DNA of 64,000 nt from Asterella californica (taxonomy: Eukaryota; Streptophyta; Marchantiopsida; Marchantiales; Aytoniaceae), in contig JAYKYS010000016.1 in NCBI GenBank assembly GCA_036924285.1, positions 3,286,001 through 3,350,000 of the forward strand, in the 5' to 3' direction. A program made the position numbers and the translations under genes. Under the pieces are notes generated by a model. The model had not been told where the DNA came from, ran no database searches, and saw nothing but the letters and a program-made list of their open reading frames with translations. Of the stretch, positions 32,783 to 44,695 are shown piece by piece (position 1 is the stretch's first letter; every line of letters starts with the position of its first letter).

Positions 32783-34662
32783 TCACTCTGCTTCCAGTCG
32801 GAGAGAGGCAAGCTGCTCAATGGTGGGAAAAGAGTAAGTGACGTTTGATGTATTGTTCAATGTTGTAGTCGACGGGTCCAGGCCGGAGAACATTTGTATA
32901 GCGATGAAATAATTGGCCGCATGTGAAGGATGATATTCATCCCACCATACGTATGGAGTAGGATCGTCACACACCATCAGCGAGTTCAGGCAACGATCCC
33001 CGCCTCCGTAATTTCCCACTCCGCAGCATGCCGTGTTTCCAATCTCGAAGCCTGCAGCAAGTCATAATCGAACGTATCAGGTATTTAGAACTAGAAACCT
33101 TCAAAGCACCAGATTTATGTGTCTTGCTTAGTTTGTCTGAAATCTGTTCGAGAAAATACCATATTCAGAGGGGAACTTTGTCAAGCGGTAGACGATGTTC
33201 CAAATATCCCGGTATATGAAATGTGCTCCTCGGTTCTCCACATTGAAGCGTACGAGCATCGCCCTGAGCCCATCGTTGAACTCGGACACGTACTGATTAA
33301 CCAAGTCCAGACACTCAGCCGTCGTGGTATTAGACAGCCACAAAAAGTGGGGTGCACATCCAACAGGCCCGATACCAAGCACTACGGCCTTTCTTGCACC
33401 CGCCGCGTACAGCACCTGCACCATGATTGTGGCAACAGTAAAGCTGTGAACTCTGAAATTCACTGGGAATAGGGACGTCCTGCAGGTATGGAGGCATGAG
33501 TTTAGAGTAGAGTCTAACCTTGAGCTGCTGATGGAATGTTCTAAGCAGGAGGCTATTGAATTCATAGTGGGGTAATAATGCCGCGTCAGTGTCGTTGGTG
33601 ATCCAGTTGTGAATGTAGTCGTTGCCGCCAGTTGCAAAATAGAGGATTGAATTCTTTATATGGCATAGCGCCGGGATTAATCCCATTTTTGCAATTAGAT
33701 CATTCCGCTTCTCCAAGAAGAGGTCTATCTGCTCCCAACCCGAAAGTTTCCTTCCCTGCGCACTCACGCAGATAGCAGAAAGACACTCAACTTGGTGCAA
33801 GGTTTCGGCAACTCTGCGGCAAGACAATCATCACTGCTTACAAATTAACTGCAAACATGCGGAAACACTAAATCGTTAACCCAAAGGTACTGCAGGTAGA
33901 CATACTTAGGGACATCACACAAGAAGGAAAGTGTAGTATCCATACCAGGACGTCACCAGTCCTGTTGAGAATTCCAGCCCCAGCCGAAGCAAAATTGGCC
34001 CCTTGAAAGCCATACATCTGCGCTTCGGGGCTCAAATATGGCGGAACCAAGGGGAGCTGCAAAAACTTAGCTGCATAGCGATGGACTCAGAATGAGTAAC
34101 AATGAACTCTCAAGCGAGAAGAGAAACTGCAACCTTCTACTGCTACGTGTCCAAAAGAAGCGCTATGCATGAGACCAGCGAACACAATTAAGTCCGCAAA
34201 TAGAATTCGAACGATAATGGCCGTAGTTAAATTTTACTTATCGACAGGCAACACTCAAACACAATCTGCTTCCACATGCATTCACTCTACTCGGGCTCGC
34301 ACGAGCTACTGCTTTACTAGCTGCTGCAGTCATCGATGAAGCAGGAGGGAAAATCGGAAGCTTAAGAGATTACTGATCCAGTCGGACGCCATCCTTCCAT
34401 TGCAGAACCTCCCCGTGGGATTCCGAGAGTCAAAATCACGGCCGTAGGGTGGAAAATTGGAACGAGCAATCGTGTTCAGATGATTGTTGTTTCCGTTATC
34501 AGCTGTCGAATCCCCAAAAATATACAACGCGGGAATTCTGCCGATTCGTGTTTGTGGATCAAGTTGTCCATGGCCATATGTCCCTTGAATTCCCCACCCA
34601 CATTGAATGGGAATCAGAAGAGTGATTGTGAATATCGCTGATAGTTGACAAAGTCTGTCCAT
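32783..34662 (-). CDS. GDSL esterase/lipase, intact five-exon gene
   Basis: Reconstructed exons on the minus strand: 34662-34374, 34070-33946, 33755-33519, 33415-33160 and 33051-32783, all with GT-AG borders and compatible phases (1, 0, 0, 1), giving 391 aa. This is the usual length for plant GDSL (SGNH) hydrolases. An N-terminal hydrophobic signal peptide (about 1-24) predicts secretion. Block I is FGDSTADNGNN with nucleophile S52, block II NFASAGAG (122-129), block III GGND with N183, block V WWDEYHPS with D340 and H343. Predicted to hydrolyse ester bonds of lipids or cell-wall/cutin-type substrates; the substrate cannot be told. Intron sizes are 303, 189-190, 103 and 108 bp. The intron 2 acceptor is the least certain. 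The only live copy of three here. Confidence 0.9.
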
Positions 34663-34917
34663 TTTCCTAGTACTTGTGTAAAGACCAGGAGGAGATGAAA
34701 GTGAACCTGACCAGAAGATCGATCACTCGAGGTGTTGCGGAAAGGATGAAACAGAGAGAAGAACCAAGAAGATCAGCACGGGAGGTTTGAGAGAGAACAA
34801 GGAGTACGATCGGAGAGCTCAAGATTCAACTGCTAGCATCAATCTCACATTATCATGGTCAGTTCAGCGCATACCTTGGTAATCAGAGAATATGGAAACG
34901 ATCTGATACCACAAGCT
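34657..34917. repeat. GDSL 5' flank repeat, single unit
   Basis: One 261-bp unit directly upstream of, and overlapping by a few bases, the intact GDSL start codon. Copies 1 and 2 have two and three units. Being the immediate 5' flank, it probably contains the core promoter and leader, though I see no decisive TATA element. Confidence 0.75.
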
Positions 34918-35133
34918 GAGGAGCTGAGACTATGCCAATCAGTGATTCTCTTCAGACTGAAGACACCTTTTATATCTTCAGTGAGCTGCCCCGCCAACTG
35001 GGCGATCGACATGAACGTACACTTTCGGTGATGCTGAACTCCAGTTACTCCAACGTTCCGGACGAGCGCTTGCGCAGCGTCTCGAAACTAATTTTGTAGA
35101 CTCGTCGACTTCTTGTTGGTTGAATTTAGACTG
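34918..35133. repeat. Duplicated GDSL upstream segment (unit 2, second copy)
   Basis: Diverged copy of 5904-6120 and 31087-31300. With the 34657-34917 repeat it shows that the intact GDSL gene and its 5' region form a second tandem module inside unit 2. Confidence 0.6.
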
Positions 35134-35477
35134 TTGGAATTGTCCTCACTTCCGAACTCACCGGTGGTCTACCGAATCTAAATCAAAGAACGGTGCCAAA
35201 TTCTCTGTCGCGCGAGCTTCATATTACCTGCTATTGCCAGGTGCTTATACCGGTCAACTGGCATTGTGCGACTGTTCGTTTGGGTGTGGCACAAGACTGC
35301 TACGAAAACTGCAACGGCGGCTGCCGTCGACGAGCCCAGCTGCACATGCGAAAACTGGTCGCAAGGCGACCAGAACGCAACTTACTCAAATGTCTTGAAG
35401 TTGTCATCGAACGCGCGCTTTCACGGTCGGTTCTAACCCAACCACGACTGCGGCGAGAAGAAAGGGTGCAGATTTAA
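35120..35477 (+). other. Cys/Arg-rich ORF region, unknown, copy 2
   Basis: Two overlapping plus-strand frames (35120-35398 and 35193-35477) identical or nearly so to the second half of the 6206-6739 ORF. Frame two encodes CYENCNGGCRRR. No recognised domain. Sequence is almost unchanged between the units despite unclear coding status. Confidence 0.25.
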
Positions 35478-35628
35478 TAGAAACATGAAACGCGGTGTGA
35501 CTGCAGTACTGGACCTCATTCAGCCAGAACAACAGGGAGAGTTCGATAGGGACTGATACAGCAAACTTGTTCGAATGACTATATAATTACTTTCACTGCG
35601 ACCATAATATGTTTGTTGGATTTTACTC

Positions 35629-35881
35629 TACCCTTCTTAACATTGCACTATTTTATCGCTTGGCAACAGCAGGTTTACCCTCATGTGAAGAGACTGCACA
35701 GAATTAGAGATCACCCAAGCAGATAATATGTGGTGAAGACATTTTAAACTGATTTTTTTCGTAAGTACATGATTTGCTGCTTACCTGCCCCGTCTCTAAT
35801 TCAGATAATATGGCCTTTTACCTGCAAAACCTGCTGTTATCGATCAAGGGTGTGATAAAATAATGCAATGTTAAAAAGGGT
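35629..35881. mobile_element. Foldback/MITE-like element, copy 2
   Basis: Same length as the copy at 6891-7143 and almost the same sequence, with terminal inverted repeats around AACATTGCA. Present before the unit duplication. Confidence 0.5.
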
Positions 35882-35889
35882 GAAGTCAA

Positions 35890-36240
35890 GTTGAAAAAAC
35901 ATATTAGGGGAGGCGATAACTAAAAATTTTGTTAGAATGACTGAACTATATCGTATACGAGAAAAACTATGCTACAGTCGTTATCACATGGAAGTAATTA
36001 ACAACTTCTCGACCTTGTCTTATAAATCATAGCCACTCACACGACTGTCCACAGATCACGGAGCTCGCACGTCTCATTAACACACGAGCTCACATCCTAG
36101 CTCACATCCCATAACCGTGAACGTGGCATCTGTGACATCAGGTGAGTTACACAAAAAGATCCGTGAAACACAAAAAATCAACACAATACAAATTCTATGT
36201 TAAATTCACATGTGAGCCGTGTCACAACATGATAGCGTAA
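35890..36240 (-). mobile_element. LTR start of minus-strand gypsy relic, copy 2
   Basis: Equivalent to 7150-7500; the minus strand starts near TGTTGTGACACGGCTC. Follows (on the minus strand) the protease relic at 36598-36815, as a 3' LTR would. Confidence 0.35.
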
Positions 36241-36597
36241 ACTGACTCCACCTATTGCTCTCAAACATCAACTGCCAGCTATGTACACTATACATGTCTT
36301 CAAACTCTTGTACATGCTTTCCATCTTACTCTTCCATCTTTTGTACTAACTCTAACAGAATCTCAACAGTAGGTTCTACACCCATGTCATCTTGCTCTAC
36401 AAGAATAGATTACGAAAACTCTTACATTTTTGTCTGAGAATCTCTAAGGGTTTGTCGATTTAGCTCATGTCTTGAACGAACAGTAAAACATTATACTGAA
36501 TGCTTGTCATAAAGACTACGAATTCTAGCATAATGAGATTTATCATTCATTATCTTTGTTTTCATTCGAACAGTGATAATGTAAAGTCGGCCCAATA

Positions 36598-36815
36598 TGA
36601 CAAGATAAGAAGCAGATGATTGTATAACAAATTGTTGCTAAACCTCTACTTCTCCAATCCTTACGCTCACATTGAGGCAAGCTCCATATAACTCACCGTT
36701 TTGATTGTTTGCAGCTCGAAGTATCCAACCATGGTCTCTTTTGATTCCATTGTTTCTTCTCACAAACCTCCTTTTCCTAAAATTATGTTGATGTCTGACT
36801 CATGATCCACAAGTG
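36598..36815 (-). pseudogene. Retropepsin relic in original orientation, copy 2
   Basis: Minus strand reads LVDHESDINII then HGWILRAANNQNGELYGAC and RIGEVEV. It lies on the same strand as the adjacent gag-like relic, so this orientation is likely ancestral and the unit 1 copy (7859-8080) is flipped. Frameshift and changed active-site Gly make it nonfunctional. Confidence 0.5.
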
Positions 36816-37028
36816 CAGTTACTGATTCAGAAAGCTCTCCAAGCGAACATACGTTTCATTGCTGCACATGCCCAATACCTCTATTTGAAGTTACAGTTTG
36901 TACTTGACTTTTCCTCCTTGAGTTCCTCATCCACCTCATTCTCAAATAACAACATTACCACCAACTCATACCTCATGCTTGACATCTCTGAATCCTTGAA
37001 CGTCAATAACATCTATCACTTAAATCAT

Positions 37029-37784
37029 TTAACTAGTCACTTGCTCTGCTAACACCTGCCTCTTCTTTTTCACGATATCATGAAATTTTCTTTTCGCAAT
37101 ATCAAGTACTTCACAAAGAAAATACTCAACTCTGACATCTAGAATATGTTGCTCCAGAATAGTACACAAGTTTGTTGCTATTTTGATGTCAGCACAGATG
37201 CTCTTGCATCTAGGTAGAAGCATCTCGTCGTCTTTTGTCTTCTACAATCGCATCTTGTTCACTACTTGCTTCCAACAACATTCGAACAGAAGTTATATGT
37301 ATACGGTCCTTCCATCCTGTAGCCCTCCTAATACTTCTGAGACTCTCTTCATTACTTCAACAGCTTGCTTAACCAGAATTGGGTTATATGGCACACTCCA
37401 ATTCTAGAAATTTTCACTTGGAGATACGATCCCATGCTCATGGAACAACTCAATCCTTGAATCCAAGCAAAATGATTTTACTTCTATCTCTCAACTGTTA
37501 TAACCAACTTCAGTCGACCATTTTGAGATCAAATCAAATCCAAACATAGGACTATTTTACATCATGCAACCAGCACGGCGTCAACTATCTAATCCCTTTA
37601 ACAATACTAAAATATCATCTCTCAAACTCTCGGGACACTCAGAAACGTGACTCTGGATATCGGTTTGACCCCCCTTGACTTTGAACGATAATAACACTCC
37701 GCTTAGAACTCCAAATCTATCAACCATTTCTTCCAAACTGTAGGTGCGCTCAAGAGCTTTCCAACGAGACCTCACAATCCGCAA
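37029..37784 (-). pseudogene. Gypsy gag/pre-protease relic, copy 2
   Basis: Minus-strand frames 37581-37784 (RWKALERTYSLEEMVDRFGV, SECPESLRDDILVLLKG) and 37029-37223 (ILEQHILDVRVEYFLCEV, DIVKKKRQVLAEQ) separated by decayed sequence. Consistent with gag and linker upstream of the protease relic. The matching part of unit 1 has small deletions. Confidence 0.4.
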
Positions 37785-40320
37785 ATGAAGAAGTCCTTTA
37801 GAACTCCAAAATCGTCCTTAGAACTTAGATAAACTTGAATGATCGAAAATGGATCAATGAGAAAGAAGATTGGAGATCACTTCATTTCCTACTTGGTATT
37901 ATAGATTGAGTTGTAACCTTAAAATACACTCACACCTTCAAAGCTTGAACCAACATACTTCGGCCTCCAACCTTAACATAGGATAATCACCCTCGTCGGA
38001 CGATAGAGATAACAATAACATAAAAATACACGAGACTCAATACAAAGTCAAGATAATGATCTTAAATCTATCTATGATGAAAGATACGACAAAGAGAAAT
38101 GAGTAAGTCATCACTTGATTACAATATTTTTCACCTACCTCGTGATCCATGCACGATGATTAATCTTCCGTCGACAACGACATTAGATATCAACTTAGAC
38201 GTTGAAAGAGACATTGGCCGAAAAGTTCAAGTCCATTCACCCGGCAAAGTAAGATGTATCTAAATTGTTATGAATATTTTAAATTATTTTCACTTGAATT
38301 CTACAATTCACGATATATAGAATATAACACTTTTGATCCTTCATGTCATGTAAAGTTGATTGACCTCAAAACAAAAATCCATTAGCGCAACTTGGTTGCT
38401 AGCAGCTGTTGGTTGTATCTTCATATAGAACATTTGATAGTCTACAATGACATTAATTATTTGAATATGTTCAACAATTACTAATTAATATAAAAATTAA
38501 TTCTCACATTTTAATACTTACCAATATTTTGTTATATACTTTGTATTATTTGTCCATTATGTATTATGTTATATTCATGATAATAATTCCTTAGTCTTAT
38601 GATGATTATCAACTCAATGAAAAACACACCAAATTAAATGCATGTTGATAAGTTGATGTAGTTGCACATGTTGATGTATTTGCATAAGTTTACAATTTAC
38701 AAAAATATACAATTATATATGTGGATATCATGCCATGTTTAATATTTATCATCTAATACGTAGGTATGAACTTATAGTTCTCTATACAATTATTATAGGG
38801 TGATACTATAAAGTTTAAACAACTTTATAGTTTTAGTGTTACTACAGTATTTCACAAAATATCTTCTTGTATGTTTCTTATAATTCTCCTATACCTAATA
38901 CTCCAACAAGCTTAAAAAAGGTGGATGTTTGGAAATAAATTAAACAAAAGATAAGAAGATATCCTTGAAAAATCATTAGTCTCTAGAGTTTATATCAATA
39001 TTCTCATGTCTCATATGGTTGATATAATTTGTCCATAGACGTTGAGGGTTATAAAGAAAATAGCTATCTCTTGAGAAGTGCAAAAAATATTTCTCTACTT
39101 ACATCTAGTTCTTCTATCAACTTAGTATCTATCACTATAAAGTACTTAAACTACACAAAACATAAATAGTTTCTTATAACCATATCAAGGATACTCTCCT
39201 ATTCATTTGGTAGCTCAAAACTAGACCAATCAACAACAACCCACAAGACAAAAGCAAGTATGAATGGATCGTTGACGACCGAAATGACACCAAATCTAGC
39301 TGTATTTGAGAAACTTACTTACAAGTAGAAGCTCCCACGATCTTTGTATTGGGTCGTCTTTGACACAAGGGCACTAGAGACACGTTGTTGTGTCGTGGAT
39401 CAGCTTGTGGTTGAAAGGGAAGATTGGGAGGTAAATTTCATCGACTCGATGATTATGCACATCTCAGTGCATCATTGTGTACGGTTGATCAAATAGACCA
39501 ACTTTAGTTTTTGGATCATCACCTATATGCAAATTAAGAGAGTTATAGCAAGTTAAAGATTTAGAGTTTTGATCAACTATGATGCTGACATGGCAGTTTG
39601 AAGGCTGACATGGATAGTGCTGACATGACACTTATGTTGTTTCTATGCTGACAAAGAAAAGTTGCTGATGTGGTAGTGATGACTTGGAATTTTGCTGATC
39701 TATCAATGTGACTTGATGATTTTCACTAGGATGGATTATGATGTGACGGTGTATTGATTTGATAGTGAGGGTGATGTGACAAATTAGTGACTAGGCAGGA
39801 AGGTTGACATGGTCACTCGACCAATCAATAACTGGATATCCATTGAATCATCCTCGACACATTCGACGATAAGAATGCTAGCAACGTGTGTCATCGAGTC
39901 GTTGGTGAGCTTAACCGATCTTCTTTACCACGAACGATGGCTCCGTCGATACAAGCGACCTAGACACCGATGATGCATGCCGTCCGGATGTTTCAGGCAT
40001 TGATGACGGATGACATATCTTGCATAGGTGTCACTTGGGCGTTACATGGGTGTTACATGGATACCATTTGGGAGGATACATGTGTGCCGTGAAGCACATT
40101 TAGCTAAGTTTGGAATCGACATGTGTACATGATGAGATGCTCATGTGTACATTACTCTAGTGTTGTGTGTTGTTAGGATCCAAAATGGATATTTTATCTG
40201 CAATGAAACCATAGGAACTAGTTGTGAATAATTTTGCATCGAATGATTAGAAACTACATTCGGAAGTTCTTTGATCATGCAAGGTTTCTTCCGATGACGA
40301 AAAGAACAGTGGGTCTTAGC
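37785..40320. other. AT-rich noncoding relic DNA, copy 2
   Basis: Matches 8951-11560 throughout with scattered substitutions and a few short indels (for example near 39030 and 40010). No genes seen. Confidence 0.4.
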
Positions 40321-40329
40321 AATCTAGAG

Positions 40330-41210
40330 CTTTGAAAGATTAGAAGTCAAACCAAAACAGAGTACCAAGTTGTTCAGAAGATTGCATTGAGAATGTAATG
40401 TCATTTGATAGGGGTTTGAAACGCAAGTTGGAAGCTTCTTCACCAAATTCCAATAAGAAGAAACAACAAGTTAGAAGAACAAAACTGGTAAGACTTGTTC
40501 TGAACTTTAATAAAAACATCTTATGTAACTTTCTTGAACAAATGCGCAATGCTTGATTTTACTTTTTCTCTTCCTTGCATAAATTGATGCAATGTACACC
40601 TTGGCTATACCGCACATTATAACCATCTTCTGTTTCGTTTCACAGTCCTGCATATTGTATATAGACCAATTGTGACTATCTCTCTCCAAAATGAACATAT
40701 TCAAGGATGATAGACTTGTTTCTTGTTGTTTGGTATGTAGTGTGTAGATAATGAGAATATCAAGTTCTTCCCGTCACTTCCTAAGCATGGATGGTCTATT
40801 AAGCAGGTGATTACAATCTGCACTACTGACCATATACTTGAAAGATATAGATATTCTCGATTACATGGTTACAATGAGAACTTGTTCTTATTTTTGTATT
40901 TTGCAATTCATCGTGGATGATGAAGTGGAGCTTAGTGAAATTGACAATGACCGAGTGATTGTAAGGAGAGGAACAGTAGTCTGCTTAGTTGGAAAATTGA
41001 CTTTCCAATAGCAGGAGATAGTCTTTGGTATCACCAAAGTCCAGTTGATTGAGGTTTATAATCCTCAACTCCTGTTGTATGCAAAGAATATGAACGATGA
41101 CCCTCCGTAATTGGTTCTTGGCGATGCTTTGAGCACTAGTGTGATATGGCTAGGGAAATCAGTTAGGAAATCGGCCACTGATCGCACCATGATAGCCTCG
41201 AGGATTAAAA
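40330..41210 (+). pseudogene. Spliced gene relic, copy 2
   Basis: Same three exon blocks as 11573-12450: first ending 40487, second 40741-40806, third from about 40907. The third exon's acceptor has changed from TTTTGCAG to TTTTGCAA at 40906, an additional lesion on top of the TAG and TAA stops shared with copy 1. The domain signal TTKVQ-type (here ITKVQLIEVYNPQLLLYAKN) is kept. Confidence 0.4.
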
Positions 41211-42004
41211 AATAGCGGGACTGTATATATTAGAAACTAGATAAGTTTTGTAGTGTCCTGACCAAAATGCTCGAACTTCCCTTTAGACCCGTGCTTCTAA
41301 GTTTAGAGTTTTACAAAAGACAAAAATGAACCAATGGGAGTTCATAGCTCCACTTGGCTGTCCTTTAGTGCCCTAATCCACGTGGTAACTTAACTTCACT
41401 CATAGGCTACCACTTCAGCCCTCTAAAGTACCAACGTAAATCTTAAACTACCTAAAATGACACGCAACCCTGAAAGATAACTTAAATCAGCTAGAAAGCG
41501 TGCATGGGCGATAAGTAAGTACAACCCATGAGCTTAAACTCTATCAACATGGTAAACATAAGTTATGTACTTTCAACATCAAAGATAAGAATGAATTCAC
41601 TTGCACAAGCGTGCAAATAAACATAACTTACATAAACTTGAACAAGATAAATAGCATACTATCAACCTACTAGGATTCAAAACGTATAACACAACGGTGT
41701 TAATATATGCATAAAGGACTAGGAGTAATATTAAGCTAACTTCTATGACTACTAACTCTCAAGTGTCGAAGTAGAAGTGTAACACGTAGCCGCAAATGCT
41801 CACAACCTCCAGAATCGACTTCTATGACGTCTTAACTTCACTCAGAGAGACTAACTCTTGACAGAGAGGTGAATTTTCCACTATGTGAAATGATTCACAT
41901 CACGACACCGTCCTAGTAGAGGATAGGTGAGCTCAGTAGGAGCGGGGTTAGGCAGGTTGGCGTCACGTGTGGTGAAGAGGTTTCGACACTTTAGTTAGAG
42001 CTTA

Positions 42005-42195
42005 GTGTTCGCGGTTGACACAGGGGTTGTCATCACGGAGGTCCATGGAAGTTCCACCGAAGGTTCCAGTGGAGATCAATCTGTAGTAAGCAGTGGGTTC
42101 ACACGGAGTGGTGTGAGATGTCAACCAGTAGCGTCGGTCTCATCTGCGGAGGACATCAATTCAGACGAGCACGTGGTTGGAGATACACATAGTGT
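42005..42195 (+). pseudogene. Gag N-terminal relic, left flank of composite insertion
   Basis: Copy of 13247-13430, cut after HVVGDTHSV by the start of segment X' at 42196. The same 190 bp is repeated in the same orientation at 57914-58098, on the other side of the 15.7-kb block. Confidence 0.6.
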
Positions 42196-43347
42196 GAGGC
42201 GCAGAGAGGATCCCCTCCAATCCTCGACTACAACTAGGGAGAGATGGGCGCTGTCAGAAGGCTGCCACCTCACATGCAAGCGATTCCCTTCTTGTTTAGC
42301 CATCTACCTTGCCACTCCTCCGCTGCCTACTCTGCCACATGGTGATCTATCTAATATTACACTGAAACTGCCACCTCCTAAGATAGCATGTTCGGTTCCT
42401 ACTAAGTTTGGACAAGTCAACTTGTTTTCTGCGCTTTGCTGCCTACTCTAATTGCTCGGATGCAATCTCCATCTGATCTGCTCCTACCTGAACTCCTAAC
42501 TCGGCTTCTGATAAGCTGGGAAGCCCTGCGAATACCTCGGGTGTCACTGAGGTGGCTTCCTCCTCAACATTCGTAGTGGGCTCGCCTGGTGCTGCTTCGG
42601 AAGACGGAAGCGTCTTCTAGGAAGGTGAGTCGACCTGTGCTTCTTCGCTCTTCTGAGGCACTAGTTCGACGCTGGGAGCCATGGTGACCTCATAGGGGTT
42701 TGGGAAAGTCACCTCCTCCACTCGAAACACCTGGGAAGAGAACTCTTCTTCTTGTCTTCGGGGCTTCTTCCACTCTCAGAAGACGAATCTAGTCTTCCAT
42801 AAGACAACTACTCCGTCTTTCGGGATTCTAACAGTGCTTCCTAAGCTCTTCTCGTCTTCCGAGCTATATCTAAATAATCCTAACTAAGCAAGACATCGCA
42901 TGGATTCCTAAGAAGACAACCCACCTTGCATTACATCCTTCTTTCTAACAGAAGATACAAGATATACGAGAAGTAGAGTGTATGAAAAGTTCAGAAGATG
43001 ATCGCGGACTCCTGCGGTGACAGTGACCTCCAGGAAGACTCCCGGAACAACTTCCGATTCAATAACGTTCTCGGAAGACTTCCCGCAGCCAGGCTTCTCT
43101 TCATTGGTCTCACCTATCTTCTGGTTCTGACACGTAATCTAACCTCACAATAGACGCAAGACATTTGCACTTTGTTCTTCCGACTTCTCTTCTCTCATAC
43201 ACACTCAGAAGAAGCTTGCTACATGATGAGAAGACATGACCCTCGATCATTCTCTCCAGATTCTGTCAGCAAGACTTCTCACAACTCTCTTCTAAGTTCG
43301 GGAAGAAGAAGGAATAGGCTGCTATGGGTCGGACAGAAGAGACCCGT
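42196..43347. mobile_element. Segment X', internally deleted copy of 53411-56524
   Basis: 42196-42767 matches 53411-54011 (GAGGCGCA...CCTCCAATCCTCGAC) and 42768-43347 matches 55950-56524 (CACTCTCAGAAGACGAATC to CAGAAGACCCGT). About 1.9 kb between them is missing here. It contains only the C-terminal remnant of the X protein on the minus strand (42470-42740). Ends abruptly where LTR sequence begins at 43348. Confidence 0.65.
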
Positions 43348-44690
43348 TGTCGTGTCGTGGATCGGCTCCTATCTTGTTCCTACGACTTGTCGGTGGACGT
43401 TTTGGAGAATTGGGAAGTCTAATACACGCGCGCAAGGTGTCACTGGGTTCAGATCTGTGCAGGCTACGCACAGGTTAAGACGGTTTGGGAAGAGACGGAT
43501 CAAGGGATGTGTATTGAGAGAAATTGAGACGCATGAAAGAGATTTGGAGATTTCAGTTATCTGTGAAGGAGAGTTGGACCGTTCATGCCGTTCGGGCCGT
43601 TCTGAAGTCCAAACTTGTTATCCTTGGATCCATCGGGACAGAAGACAGAAGATGGAAGACGTCGAAGGCATCGAAGGCATTAGCGCAGAAGATCAAATTA
43701 GGAGATACCGAATTGAGTGAGGAGGGCCAGCAGAGTGAAATCATGGATGGACAGCAAGGATCTAATTGCAGCTAGAGAGAAGGCGAGGACGAATTTCTGA
43801 GAGTAGAAAGCACTATCGAGCTGAAGGAGTCTCCTGTAGATTCTTGGAAGCAGACATTGAAGTGATTGAAGAAGAATCGGAGGTGGAGCTCTGATCGATC
43901 AAGAAGCAGCAGGGCATAGCACAAGATTGACGGTAGAAGCGTCTCTGTGAAGTCGCGTTGGAGGTGAGGTGGAGCCGGAAGCGCACAGAAGACTGAAGGC
44001 ACTACGGGAAGCAGACAGAAGACTGTTTGAGGTTCTTCTCATGTTCTCTTTCCTTCCCACCGTTTCTCGCCTCTTATTTAGTATCCCCCGCGCTTCCCCG
44101 GTCGTTTGTAGGAAACCCCTCCATCGTTTTCTCCATCCCGTATTTTCCTTCTGTAGAACTGGGCGCGGAAGCGCTGACCAATTTTTGACAGTCATCTTCT
44201 CGCTTCTTCTCGAGCTGTAATCAAGCTTCCTTGTCCGTCGTTCTCAAATTTGATCCCTCAACTATCAATTTCTCTACCCTACTGCCTCTCTACTCCCGAA
44301 TCTTTGGACAGAAGACGTTTCGGAAGATCTGAACATCTTCGGAAGACGCTTTTGGATGTCTGAAGTCTTCGGAAGACGACCGTGTGTAATTCGTATCAAG
44401 ATTGGATTGGATTTGCTTTTGTGTTAAGAGAGGCTTGGTATGAATCTTGAGTGACTTGGTGAGTTGTTTGTTGTTTCGAGAAGCTGAAAGTTGGGAATCA
44501 GGCCTGTGCCTCTCGATCTTCCGAGCTTCTCAAATCCATATTTTCCTAGAGAGACTAGAAGGTTGGAAAGGCTGGCAGAATGAGCGAGAAGACGTGAGGG
44601 TCTGTTACGATGTCACGTCGGATGTTTGTTACGTGAAGGATGTCCAGGAAAACACGAGGTTCTTGGATGTGGAGATGTTGTGTGCTGAAA
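43348..44690 (+). mobile_element. Inverted LTR pieces
   Basis: Starts TGTCGTGTCGTGGATCGGCTCC, the same LTR start as 46480 on the minus strand but in opposite orientation and missing about 500 bp after it. From about 43646 to 44620 it is the reverse complement of 57510-56525. So this is an inverted partner of both the local 3' LTR and the distal block. Plus-strand frames here (43172-43720, 43969-44220) are fortuitous. Confidence 0.6.
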
Positions 44691-44695
44691 CAAAG

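Noticed and set aside
33480..33518. Very short 39-nt intron in the GDSL gene ending at CCTGCAG
   Set aside because: Too short, and it would shift the frame; the 103-bp intron ending GTGCAG at 33416 gives QQLK-VLYAAGARK, the expected GDSL sequence.
43172..43720. 182-codon plus-strand ORF
   Set aside because: Spans the joint between segment X' and an inverted LTR start; the equivalent sequence elsewhere is LTR, and the protein has no domain.
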